A DNA stretch of 64,000 nucleotides from Nymphaea colorata (taxonomy: Eukaryota; Streptophyta; Magnoliopsida; Nymphaeales; Nymphaeaceae), in the NCBI RefSeq assembly GCF_008831285.2, contig NC_045139.1, positions 17,714,354 through 17,778,353 of the forward strand. The letters run 5' to 3'. Below, piece by piece: positions 1-10,626 of this stretch. The notes under the pieces were generated by a model. It saw only the letters and a list, made by a program, of their open reading frames with translations, did not search any database and was not told the DNA's origin. How positions within the stretch are numbered: position 1 is the stretch's first letter; each line of letters begins with the position of its first letter. The position numbers and the translations under genes are program-made.

Positions 1-2670
1 CGCGGCCTCGTCGATCGAGCTCTCCCCGAGACGCCGGACGGAGAGTACCGTCCCGTCCTGGAAACACGCCTTGAAGACTACACCGTTCCGTCCGCGGCTC
101 AGCACATGCTCCTCGTCGAACTGCCTCGTCGCTTCCAGCGTCTCCGCGTAAGAAATCCGGTTGTTGAACATGACCAGCTTCCCGCCGTTGCTGCCGTTCT
201 CCCCAGCCGCGGCCTCCGCGGCGCTCGACCTCGCCGGGCTCCGCTTTTTCCCTCCATTCATAGTAGCGCGACGCCTTAACCAGACAACCATCAGCAAGCA
301 ACAGCATGCAGCCAAGCAGAACGCTATTACAGAGCCCGCGACGACAACTATCAGTATCAGGAGCCTGGTTGTCTTTCTTTTCTTCTCCCCGCAATTTCGA
401 GCCAATGGTTCGCCGCAGAGATCCGCATTGCCAGTGAAAGACGAAGAAGGGAAGCGGGATCCCAGCAGGGCCGGAATCTTTCCGCTCAGTTGATTATCGG
501 ACACGTTGAAGTTTTGCAGGCCGGCAATTTGGACCAGGTTTGCAGGGATCTCTCCCGTTAAGTTATTGACAGAGAGATCGAGGATTTTCAAGTTCGCCAA
601 TCCAGCAAATGAGTCCGGTATACTGCCACTAAGGTGGTTCCGGTCGAGACGGAGCGAAGCGAGTGACGAGCAGTTTGAGATTTCCGCCGGGATATCACCG
701 GACAAGCTGTTTTCGCCAAGGTCTAGCTCTGTTAGATGCGTGAGCCGTGAAAGTTCCGGCGGAATTTCGCCGGAGAGGTCGTTTGACCTAAGTTGCAACA
801 CTGTCAGGTCGGTGCAATTTCCTAATTCCTCCGGGATCGAATCGGATATGTTGTTGGAAGAGAGGGAGAGAACGACCAGCGACCGCAGAAAACCGAAGAC
901 TGATGGAACACTGCCGGAAAAATGATTCGAAGACAGATTTAAGTATCGCAGACTCAGTAAGCTGCTGAAACCAATTGGAACATCGCCGGAGAACGAGTTC
1001 TCGGACAGAGCTAGGTGCTCGAGATTTGGTAATCCAGATAGTTCCATTGGTAGCTCGCCGGAGAGATTTTGTCTGCTCAAATCAAGGGTGCGCAGATTCA
1101 GCAGGTTTCCAATGCTTGCCGGAATGCCACCTGACAATCCATTACCGCTCAGGTTCAAGGTCCACAATCCATGTAAGTTGCCAATCTCTGAGGGAATGCT
1201 GCCGGAAAACGAATTATCGCTGAGGTCCAGAAGGCTCATATTCTCGAGCCGCATGAGATCTTTTGATATGCTTCCGGTGAGGTTGTTGGACCTCAGAGAC
1301 AGCGTTTCAAGGGCCGAAAGATTGCTAAGGCTCGTCGGAATCGTGCCGGAGAGCGAGTTTCCACCAAGGGTGAGTGTCTTTAGGCTTGTGAGTGATCCCA
1401 AGGCTTCCGGGATGCTTCCTGAGAGTCTGTTGTCCTCAAGCTCGAGCACCCGCAATAGGCTGCAGTTCCTGATCCACAGAGGAATGTCCCCAGTGAAACG
1501 GTTTCCGGCTAGCCTAAGCTCCTGCAACAACGTCAATCTGCCAATGGATTCAGGCAGGGATCCGGAAAAGGAGTTTTCGGAGAGGTATAGATCAGTGAGG
1601 GACGTCATATTCACAAGCCATGAAGGAACCTCGCCGTCAATGCTGTTGCTCTGAAGGTCGACAACCTGCAGCGAACTCGCCACCGCGGCCGCTCCAGAGT
1701 TATCTAGCCTGGAGATGCCCCTGAGGTTGTTGAATCCAAGCTGCAGGATCCTGAGCAGTGGCGGGGAGGAGCCGGAGGTATTGGAAAAGAGCGACGACGG
1801 AAGCATACCGGTGAGGTTATTATGTGAGAGAGAGAGCACCTCGAGGTTTGGAAGCCGGCCGATTCCCGCCGGAATCTCCCCGCGTAGCCCGTTGTCCCGC
1901 ACACTGAGGTGACGAAGGACGGAGCAGTTGGCAAGCGCTGCAGGAATGCTTCCTTGAAGGAGGTTCCCGTCGAGCCAGAGGTACTCCAAGGACGCGATCT
2001 GCCCGAAACTCGCTGGAATCTCGCCCGTCAGCCGGTTGAACGAAAGGTTGAGAAGCTGCAGCCCGGAGGCAGACACATTTACCGGAATGTCGCCGGACAG
2101 GGCGTTAGACGAGAGATCAAGGAACCGGAGGCTAGCCGGAAGGCTGCCGGAAGGGACGCTGCCAGTCAAGAGGTTCTGCGCGACGTTGAGGACCTGCAAG
2201 CGGGTGAGATTAAAGATCTCCGGAGGAACTGTCCCCGAGAGGGAGTTGGATTGGAGGAAGAGGGCGCGAAGGAAAGAGCACCGGCCAAGGGACGGGGGGA
2301 TGGTGCCGTTGAGGAGGTTAGACCGGAGGCTGAGCTTCCGGAGGTCGGAAAGGAGGCCGAGGTGAGGCGATATAGGACCCTGGAGACGGAGTCTCGGAAG
2401 GCGAAGCTCGCGGACGCGGCCAGAGACGCAGCCGACGCCCCGCCAATCACAGGGCGCCAGGGGAGAGGAGGCATTCCAGTTACTAAGGGCTCCGAATGGG
2501 TCCTGAAGGCCAAGACGGAAAGAGGAGAGAGCCCTGACCTCCAACGCCGTCTCATTCTGGCTCTGCTGGGAGTTGCAGAAACAAGAGAAGAAGAGAAGGA
2601 AGATGAAGAAGAAGCAAACTGACAAAGAGGAGGAGGGTGGGAGAGAGAAGCAGTGCTTGGCGTCCGCCAT
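1..2670 (-). CDS. MUS/MUL: MUSTACHES-type LRR receptor-like kinase, 3' end cut by window edge
   Basis: Plasma-membrane leucine-rich-repeat receptor kinase of the At1g75640 (MUSTACHES)/At4g36180 type; in Arabidopsis MUSTACHES acts in stomatal symmetry. The minus strand is open for 890 codons from the ATG at 2670 to base 1, with no stop or intron. Residues 1-33 are a signal peptide with a phenylalanine/leucine core. A first cysteine pair (C74, C81, in CDWRGVGC) precedes about two dozen LRRs of the NxLxGxIP plant type up to about residue 745. A second pair (C752, C760, in LCGEPLARNC) closes the ectodomain. The membrane segment is about 771-797, followed by basic residues. The juxtamembrane stretch has LVMFNNRISYAETLEATRQF, close to the family. 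The kinase begins with a modified glycine loop (LSRGRNGVVFKA) and LSVRRL, in which Arg879 stands at the usual beta-3 lysine. Family members are about 1,130-1,140 residues, so roughly 240 C-terminal residues are outside the window. Confidence 0.95.
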   Translation of the reverse strand, partial: MADAKHCFSLPPSSSLSVCFFFIFLLFFSCFCNSQQSQNETALEVRALSSFRLGLQDPFGALSNWNASSPLAPCDWRGVGCVSGRVRELRLPRLRLQGPISPHLGLLSDLRKLSLRSNLLNGTIPPSLGRCSFLRALFLQSNSLSGTVPPEIFNLTRLQVLNVAQNLLTGSVPSGSLPASLRFLDLSSNALSGDIPVNVSASGLQLLNLSFNRLTGEIPASFGQIASLEYLWLDGNLLQGSIPAALANCSVLRHLSVRDNGLRGEIPAGIGRLPNLEVLSLSHNNLTGMLPSSLFSNTSGSSPPLLRILQLGFNNLRGISRLDNSGAAAVASSLQVVDLQSNSIDGEVPSWLVNMTSLTDLYLSENSFSGSLPESIGRLTLLQELRLAGNRFTGDIPLWIRNCSLLRVLELEDNRLSGSIPEALGSLTSLKTLTLGGNSLSGTIPTSLSNLSALETLSLRSNNLTGSISKDLMRLENMSLLDLSDNSFSGSIPSEIGNLHGLWTLNLSGNGLSGGIPASIGNLLNLRTLDLSRQNLSGELPMELSGLPNLEHLALSENSFSGDVPIGFSSLLSLRYLNLSSNHFSGSVPSVFGFLRSLVVLSLSSNNISDSIPEELGNCTDLTVLQLRSNDLSGEIPPELSRLTHLTELDLGENSLSGDIPAEISNCSSLASLRLDRNHLSGSIPDSFAGLANLKILDLSVNNLTGEIPANLVQIAGLQNFNVSDNQLSGKIPALLGSRFPSSSFTGNADLCGEPLARNCGEKKRKTTRLLILIVVVAGSVIAFCLAACCCLLMVVWLRRRATMNGGKKRSPARSSAAEAAAGENGSNGGKLVMFNNRISYAETLEATRQFDEEHVLSRGRNGVVFKACFQDGTVLSVRRLGESSIDEAA

Positions 2671-2860
2671 TGTTCTGAGTTAAGGTCTCTGGCTCATCGT
2701 TTTCTCTTGCTTCCCCCCTTTCTTCGTCTTCCTGTTCCCTGCTATTGCTTTTGAGGTGTCATCGTCAGAGGGGGTTTTTCTAGGGTTTCTACTTCGAAGT
2801 AAACAGCCGGACGAGCGCCATTCTTCCTCTTAAAATATTTCCGGGTTTCAAGAAAAGGTG
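2671..2860 (-). promoter_or_regulatory. 5' leader/core promoter region of the LRR kinase, with telo-box-like motif
   Basis: This is the sequence just upstream of the receptor-kinase ATG. On the minus strand it is purine-rich and contains AAACCCTAG (about 2781-2789), which matches the plant telo-box core common in 5' regions of growth-related genes. No TATA box is obvious at a fixed distance, so the transcription start is not placed. Assignment as leader is inferred from position. Confidence 0.4.
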
Positions 2861-3857
2861 TCGTTTTCTCCCTTTTTGCACCTTTCCGCTTCCTCTTTTT
2901 CATTTTTTTTTCTTGCGCCTTGGTGATTTTTCCAAATGAACCTCCAAAAATCTTATTCGAGCAAAACGGTCACTTAATTTTAGTAACTAGAATTTTAGAA
3001 CGGACAAACCTATTGTTAAACTTTAAAGACTCAAGTGATAAAATCTTATTAAGTTTAAATCACAAATCTTTTTCTTAATGGCATCAGATTTTCCAATCAA
3101 GAGGTGTATCTTTACTAGATCTTAGTCGTGTCGGTGCAATTTTTTTTTTTTTTTGTATAATTAAGTGTAGATAAGAGAACAACCGTTTCGTCAACAAAAT
3201 AAGTTAGTTGATGATTGCCCTGAACCTTCGTCATCCGAAGTGGTTGAGACTGCTTTCCGCAATAGGACGCAAAAAGGGTCCCCAGTGGAGTTTTCACTGA
3301 AAAGGGTTGGCCGGAATTTGAAATTTTTACTTCATTCAAAAGTTGAAAAAAAGATTCTTTCAGTGACCAACAGAATGATTGCCCTTGCGGCTTAGGGCGT
3401 GTATGCAGCTCGAAATTACAGCTGCGCCACTATCATGTGGCCTCTGGCTCTGACACCTTCACGGATAGAGAGAGAGGAGGGGGACGATAGAGAGAGAATG
3501 TCCTGAAACGAAATAAAAAGTTGACCCGAAAATTGAGTTTAAAAGACAAGCCCTCAGCGCTACGTGAAGCTCATAGTGTAGTGCGATTCACTCATCCGAC
3601 AAATGGAGATCAACCAGCGACGGAGCTTGATTTTTAGCTGCTTTTGGAGACCAAGCCCAACTGTTGAGAGGAAGGAGGTGGCCGCACATGGAGAGGAGGG
3701 GAAGGTAAGGGACGGTGATGATTGAACCAAGTGACAGGGTGGGCTCACTCTGCATGATGAGCAGTGTGTGGGTGCAGAGAGAGGTTCCTGGAGCTGCGTG
3801 AGCTGGGCCACTGGGCCCTGCTTCACAACGGTCAGCTCACGCCTCTGTAGCACCTTA

Positions 3858-3909
3858 TCTCTCTCTCTCTCTCTCTCTACATATATACATATATATATAT
3901 ATATATATA
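3858..3909. repeat. compound (TC)n(AT)n microsatellite
   Basis: About ten TC dinucleotides are followed by a short link and about a dozen AT dinucleotides. The same compound TC-then-TA arrangement recurs in this window near 9.85, 21.6 and 53.3 kb. Confidence 0.9.
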
Positions 3910-6479
3910 ATCGTTTTAAGAAAGGAAAGCGAACTTTGGAACTTGCTTAGTTGCTACTTTTAATGTACCAAAATGGAAGGCAACATGTTCATTGATTGTG
4001 AGTAGTTGTTTGTTTATGATGGGAAACTTGAATATGACGATGCGTTCAAGTGAATTGAACTTTATTTAGATGTTAAATGCATCGTATTCAAGGCGTTCAT
4101 GCACTTGGTGCAGGCCAACCAAAATGCCGAAAGAAAAGAAGGTGGAAGTGTGTTTTTAATTCTGTGCAAAAAATCTTATGGATGGCAGCTAAAAAAACTA
4201 GTTTTTTAAATAAAATATTTTTAGTCCGTTCTGAAAAAATTGTTTGAAAACATTTGTTTTTCAAGTTATTCACTCCCTTCTGAAAAATGGTTTATTGTCA
4301 AAAATGAGTTTTGGCAAAACTCATCTTTTGCGTTTATCTTTTTTTGTTAGGAAGAGATGTGATTGGTGGTCTCACATGTTAGGAACGCACGATTTATTCT
4401 TCTTACTAAATGCTCGCATTAGATCGAGCGATTGATTTTTCACCTCTCAGCAAACACACACAAAGTGTTGAAAACAATTTATTGCATCTCTTTTACTGCA
4501 ATGAGCATCATAAATGAATCGATTGGTTTCTATTAAATTAAAACATTTCTTAGCAGAACCTGACTTAAACGAGGTTTAGTTGACCAAAACATGTTGACTC
4601 TAAAGTATTTCCAAAGTAAAGAATCTAACACAAGTGGTGTTTGCAAATTGAGAAACCTTAAGGATCGGGTTTTTTTTTTTTTTTTTTTTACTCTACGGGG
4701 CAAGAGTTTAGAAGTTAAAGTGCTGTGATTGGCACTATGTGGATAAATAAATGTTGATTTGGATATTTCAAACTGCAGAATGCTCTTATAGACAATCTTT
4801 GTGATCAAACTTAACAAATAAATATAACGCACTATTTTAAGGAAAAAAAAGGTTGGCATCTTTATTTTTCCCTGGTTTGGAGTAAATGATAATTATGGCG
4901 CATGCAATATGATATTTATGGACATTTATGAACACACATGGAGTCAAAATAAACTAATGAAGATAATATTGACAATGAGAGACTTTCTTGATGTGCAATT
5001 TTTTTGACCCAATTGTCGGCTTGGAAAGGCAAAGATTTTGGTCCCACTTTTTAAAGGGTCTCCTCCTCAAAATCTGCTCTTTCCGTTCCTCATGTTTCTA
5101 ACTTTCTAGTTACGCACGAACCCCGGCGTTTGACGGTGGGACTCTTTTGTATGGTTTGGTTTTGTCCTTTTTTTTTTCCCCCTCTTCCTCGTGAAGCTTT
5201 CATTTTCGCCCTACTGTTTTGCCAATATTTTTTCAAACCCGAACCTTCTCCTGTAATTTTCAGGTTTAGTGTTATTCTGTAAACTTTCTCGCTACTTTTT
5301 TGCCAATAACTTTTAAAGAAGTTCCTTTTTCTGTAATTTTTTTTAATAAACAACACATCTTTCATGAAAGCTAAAGTGGGCATTGGATGAAATTAAAAAA
5401 AAAATAGCCTCGTTTTTTTTTTGTATACAATATCAATTAATTCTATTGTCAGTCATTGAAGTGGCAGGTTAGAAATCAATAAGATTGGCAAAAGAAAAGG
5501 CAAAAAGGTAGCATCGCAGAAGATAATTTTTCCAAAAAAAATGCAGCCGATGTTTTCTGAAGTTGTACTTGAGGCCTGTATCGGCTATTTTTATTAAAAA
5601 AATAAGCCCTTGTTAGGAAAAATACTAAAAAGTGATCCATGTGGTGGGCCCGGAAAAGGAAAAATTATCTAAAGTGTACTTATACAATGAGGCTTAGTCA
5701 CCTTTTTTTATCTTTTCCAAAAAGGCAGATTAAGGTTCGTATGCTTTTATTGGCTTATAGCGAAAAAGATGCACCTGGGAATTGAGCTCTCTTGATCGTT
5801 ACAAACATTTCCCACTAACAACCTGCCTATCTAACGGCTCTATTTTAGCCTTTCTTATGACTTCCCCATTGTCTCCTATCGAATGACACTATGAACTTAG
5901 TGACCCAAGCCCGGGCCAGGGGTAATTGTAATAATATTAAAAGAAAAATATATATATATATATAGACACACACACATTACCTCGATTCTAATAAAATTAA
6001 TAATATATAAAAAAATTTAAAAAATATTATATATTAGTTATTAGGCTGAATACCTAACTTAATGCTCAGTCTTATTTCAATCGCAAGGATGTAGAGGAAG
6101 AAACCATCAACCTTTTATTTCAGGACTCGAAGAAGATATACACAGAAATAAAGTGAGCCACATCGGATGTCACTTTAATTTTGAAAAGTCTCCCAATGAC
6201 AAAATGTATTAATGTCTCGGAGGAAGCAACACTAAGCACATTTCACCACGGCTTTTTTTTTTTTCCTCTCTCTAAGCAAGTTAACAGGAAACCTAAATCT
6301 ACACATTAAGGTGAGAAATAATAAAACACTTTGGATTTTTGTTAGGATTGAACATTCTATTCTTAGAACACATATTTCCAAAGATTATGTTCTTATTTTA
6401 GGAAGCATAATTTCATTATTAGGTCCAGAAACAATGTTTATATCATATGTTTTTGGAACATGCTATCTGAAGAACACAA

Positions 6480-6660
6480 TGTTCTCTTTATCAAATATTT
6501 GCTCGCGGGCGCACCTTGTTCTGGCCTGCTCAAAGAGTGATAGCCATGAAATCGAACCCCAGACGCGACCTTGCTCTCTAGCAAGTCGTATCTTCATGTT
6601 TAGATCAGAGTTCTTACCAAGGCTAGTGAACCGGACAAAGCGCGCCTAGGCAGTGGCCCA
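6480..6660 (-). mobile_element. possible SINE or tRNA-like relic
   Basis: On the minus strand there is a pol III B-box-like sequence GGGGTTCGATTTC (6545-6560 region). About 30 nt upstream is a weak A-box-like TAGAGAGCAAGG. It does not fold as an intact tRNA by eye and no 3' tail or target duplication was found. Confidence 0.3.
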
Positions 6661-7087
6661 ACCACAACTAACTGAAAAAAAAAAATACATTACAAAAACT
6701 GAAAAATTTTAGTTGGATAATGGATTTTTTAGATTGGGGTTTAGTTTGGCCCTACCCAGATAAGTTCCTTGAACCATTAAGCTTGCCCCTAAAAAAAATC
6801 TTCGCTCCGCTCCTGTAGCCAACTTACCAACTTGTTAAGAGAACGACTGCACGTCAAGCCAAGCTGTTTGTCGTAGGGTCTCTACTTCTTAGTTTTGCTC
6901 ATAAGATTTATTTATGTGTATATATCTCATATCATATTTTTAAATAATTAATAGTACAATTAAGATGAATTTAAGTACTTTAAACATCTAAAAGGGTCAT
7001 TTAGAGAAGAATAACATATTTATTTTTGTATATCCATCAGATCATGTTTGGCTCATAGATCGTTTTGAACATCGATTACCATTCAAG

Positions 7088-7260
7088 GGTGTCGGGGTAC
7101 TAGCTTGAGTCAATAGCAGATAGGTGGTCAGTGGTTCGAATCAACTTAAACAAGACCTTGTTTGCTTGGGTGCGGCAAAGGCCTACTAACCAACCACGAG
7201 GTTCATAGCATAAGAGAGGCGTGAACATGTGGGGCTGAACATATAATCTGTTCCCCTCTT
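7088..7260 (+). mobile_element. tRNA-derived SINE-like element
   Basis: An A-box-like TAGCTTGAGTCAATAGC (7101-7117) and a B-box GGTTCGAATC (about 7133-7142) are spaced about 32 nt apart. This is the internal pol III promoter layout of tRNA-derived plant SINEs. The downstream body resembles no tRNA acceptor arm. The right end and any target-site duplication are not resolved, so the end is approximate. Confidence 0.5.
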
Positions 7261-7709
7261 CCAACGTCTTTGATGCCAATTGGAAGTAGGAACAAGTTGT
7301 GTTTGGCCAGAACGAGGAGTACCAAATGATTTTTTCCCTTGCTTTTTCAAATTAGTTTATAGGGAACCGGGAGAGGCATTAGTACGAACGCTAAAAACTA
7401 GAAGAAGGGGACAAGGGATGTGCGTACGTGGGCCCAACTAGAACACCATTATCGTGGCGATTTCCAAGTAAATATGATTAGTTTATATTACCCAAAAAAT
7501 ATTTGGCCTCAAAAACTATGTGGCTTTAGTACTAATATGAACAACCCACTTAGAGATAGCCGTTGGGCAATTATCACCATGCTTAAAACTTGGTCACATT
7601 CAAAATTCATTACAAGTAGGACAATGAGAGAAAGAGAGAGGAGAGGAGAGGGGTGACGCTTCAAGAAGCCAAGACTCCTCCTCTTTTCCTTTGTCAAAGG
7701 CTGTTTTCG

Positions 7710-8197
7710 TAAGGGGCTAACTCGTTTAAAGCTCGGGTCGTAAACGAGTTCGAGCTTAGTCATTTGCTTAACGAGTCGAGCTCGAGCTCGAGTTCATGAG
7801 TCGACTCGTTCAAATAATCGAGTTGAGTTTGAGTTCAACGCGTAATTGCCGAGTCGAGCTCGAGCCTTAATCGAGTTTGTCGAGCTTTAATCGAGTTTAT
7901 TGAGCTTTAATCGAGTCGAGCTCGAGTTCAACACTTAATGATGAATATTAATTCTGTTCAAACAAGTTTGTTCATCCTTAATGGAGTCAAGTTCGAGCTC
8001 AACACGTATCGATGAATATCAATTCTATTCAAACGAGTTTGTCGACCCTTAGTTGAATGGAGCTCAAGCTCAACACGTAACTGCTGAATCAAGCTCGGGC
8101 TGCTTCCGTCGAGCTATTCTCGAGCTTGAGCTGAGCCGAGTCGAGCCGAGCTAGAAGTGACTGAACTCAGGCTCTACTCGGCCCGTGTTCACCCCTA
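7710..8197. mobile_element. AGCTCGAG-rich hAT-like non-autonomous element
   Basis: The sequence is packed with variants of GAGCTCGAGCTCGAG and AATCGAGTT in both orientations, a well-known feature of degenerate plant hAT elements. The left end TAAGGGGCTAACTCG and the complement of the right end (TAGGGGTGAACACG) are similar inverted termini. The flanks GTTTTCG and GCTTTCG look like a mutated target-site duplication. It has no coding capacity. Confidence 0.6.
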
Positions 8198-8901
8198 GCT
8201 TTCGTTCATGCAAGGGGAGGGGTTGACACATATATCACTTTAACGTAAACGAGATTGAGGTTGAAGCGGTGTCAATTTAAGTCGACCAACCTGACACTGA
8301 CACACTGTGGTTGAGGCTGAGGGGACAAAATCGTAACGCCCTTCTCGTGGTTAACCCTTGTTTCCTCAATCTTTTAGAACCTAACATAATGTGGTGTGAC
8401 TAATGAAATACAATCTGAGTTAAGTAGTTTTATTTGACAAAGAAAAACATTCCAATCATATTATTTGGATGTGTGGGGAAGATTAAGGGCAAGAAAATCA
8501 ATGAGGGACAATGCATGGACTTATCAGCTAAAAGGTAATAGATTTTATTTCAAAAACAAGATTAAAAGTTTTTTTTAGTGAAGATATGGCGCTCAATTTA
8601 TTTATGCCATCAAAATTAGTGAAATAATTGCTTGTGGCTTGGAGTACATGAAATAAACGGCAAATTAGGGTAACATCGTTTTTCTCCACACTCTCTCTCT
8701 CCCTTCTTTTATATACATACATAGACAGCTGAAAACTTATATACATGTATAACTTAAAACTTAATTTCCAGCATTTACTTATTTTATATATATATACACA
8801 CATATATGTATTGATTTTTCGAACCGTCAAGATTTCTCTCAAATGCATCTGACTGCATGTGTGAGATGTAGGATGGATGGATGGCTCGAGTGTTTCAGCT
8901 C

Positions 8902-8958
8902 TTCTCTCTCTTTCTGTTCATATATATATATATATATATGAACAGAAGGAGAGAGAAG
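8902..8958. repeat. near-perfect inverted repeat with TA core
   Basis: TCTCTCTTTCTGTTCA, an alternating TA tract of about 20 bases, then TGAACAGAAGGAGAGA form a hairpin with one mismatch in each outer arm. It is cruciform-prone and a likely site of length change. Confidence 0.8.
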
Positions 8959-9014
8959 GAGATTTATATATATAAAGAGAAGGAGATTTGTATATATAAA
9001 GAGAAGGAGATTTG
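8952..9014. repeat. 24-bp tandem repeat, about 2.6 copies
   Basis: The unit starts AGAGAAGGAGATTT and ends in a TA run. Copies start at 8952, 8976 and 9000, and the second differs from the first by one base. It shares its left part with the arm of the adjacent hairpin, which suggests slippage from that arm. Confidence 0.85.
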
Positions 9015-9840
9015 TTTTCTGTTGCTGTCTTTTAGCCACATGGAGAACATGGGCTTTGTGGCTGTTACATAGAAGAGAACGAAAAGGACTAGAGAAATGG
9101 ATATCTATACGTTATATGAGCAGCAGTCTCAGTTGGATTTTGTGGGAGCCTTTGGCCCACGCCCTTCTCCCCACTCTATCTCCAAATTTTTGGCCCCACC
9201 TCGGCCCTTGCCTTCCAGATTCCCTTTCCCTTTCATTTCATTTTTTTCTTTTTCACTTGCGACAGATCAAAACGATCTCATGTGCATGCACGCTCATGTG
9301 TGTGTTATACTTTAATGCTATTGAAGTTGCCTAACTGTGGGCTGAAAATCATAAGTGAGAGCTTCTCCGTGTGTGTGTGTGTGGATATACATATATATAT
9401 AAGATCTGAAAGCATTTGGCCACCTTGAACTCTGTCCAATCATGGCTGCTCAATGCATTGCATTAGATGAATGCAACTAATATATCATACTTGTGAGAGG
9501 CTGGAGGATTTCTTGGTTCAAACCTAAATGAAGAAATCCTCTTGGTGTTTGAGTGAGAGATTGGAGCATCCAGACGACCACAGAAACCTACCTCTTCTAC
9601 ACACACATATATATATAACACTTAAATGGTAGATAAATAAAGAACAGTTGCGGTCATTGATATTTTCTAGATCAGTGGTTGAGAGAAAAAGTAAAGAGAA
9701 AAGAAGTTTGAACGATACTAGTTGAGGAAACACTTACGGCTTTTTTGTCTTTGTCTTTCTTTCAATCACCGATTTTGAAAAGATCAAGGGCTGCTATTGT
9801 TCTTTATTTGTTTAGCATCTTCTTGTCCAGCACCTACCAG

Positions 9841-9896
9841 TCTCTCTCTCTCTGTCCATATATATATATATATATATACACACATACACACACACA
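9841..9896. repeat. compound CT/TA/CA microsatellite
   Basis: A CT run is followed by about eleven TA units and then CA/ACACAC units. There is no sign of coding use. Confidence 0.9.
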
Positions 9897-10304
9897 CCAC
9901 AAGCTTCTCAAGTCATCTGCAGCCCTAAGGGAGTTCATGGACACTCTATTCCGGTCTATGATCTCAAAGAAAGTGAACGAAAATGACTTCCCATTTCAAA
10001 TAATTCACAATCTCTGGATGCTCGAAACATTCGAAAGAATACAACGAGAAGGAAATGATATCTCTGGTCTATTTTTGGTTACCAAAGATTGCAAAAGATT
10101 TTGATAGATCCCCAAAAGTTACAACACTTGAATTAAGGCCATGCCAAGACAATGAAGTACTCGATTTACTCAACTGCCGATTATGGCCGACTCCCTAACA
10201 AGAACTGGTTGCCAGCAGAGGAAGTACCAAGTACTAAGGAATCTTTAAAGGATCCAAGATGCATGTAGAGAAAGAGTCTCCTTCTTTTCAGTCAATCCAA
10301 AAAC

Positions 10305-10626
10305 TCTAGGAGGCGTTTAGATGCCACTTCAAAACTAGATTTGGAGACAAAACCATTTTTTGAAAGTGTTTGGATGACAAGAAAATGTTGTTTTGTGAAA
10401 ACTGGGTTTTTTTCACAAAACAGTATTTTCACATGAGGATGAAAAACCTCGACCCCTCAGGTTTTTCATCAAAAACCTGGTTTTAAATAGTGAAAATCCT
10501 GGTTTTTACCTGGTCATCCAAACATGCAAACTGGGTTTTCAAAAATTCATTAAAAAACCAAGTTTTTACAAAACCTGATTTTGTGAAAACCAGAGTTTTA
10601 GAAAGTGGCATCTAAACGCTCCCCCT
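10305..10626. mobile_element. foldback MITE, about 320 bp
   Basis: The left end reads CTAGGAGGCGTTTAGATGCC and the right end, read on the other strand, CTAGGGGGAGCGTTTAGATG, continuing with CCACTT on both sides. The interior also pairs with itself: runs of AAAACCTGGTTTT type recur in both orientations. It has no open frame. The target-site duplication is unclear; CTAG on both sides could be one or part of the terminus. The superfamily is not assigned. Confidence 0.75.

Larger units (their letters stand above)
2861..7087. other. gene-free spacer
   Basis: I see no coding region in these 4.2 kb. Open frames are short, low in complexity and match no family I know. The stretch is AT-rich with poly-A/T runs (for example 4669-4690 and 5167-5179), a compound microsatellite near 3.9 kb and a second TA/CA tract at about 5947-5977. 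Confidence 0.6.

Noticed and set aside
161..2622. Several plus-strand open frames of 65-237 codons
   Set aside because: They are antisense shadows of the LRR receptor-kinase frame; the minus strand gives a coherent protein throughout and the plus-strand products resemble nothing.
7088..7160. True tRNA gene
   Set aside because: The A and B boxes are present but the acceptor stem and anticodon arm do not form by eye, so a SINE-like relic is the better reading.
9745..10104. 119-codon plus-strand open frame
   Set aside because: It runs through a (TA)n(CA)n microsatellite giving an IYIYTHTHT run; no family resemblance or splice partners.
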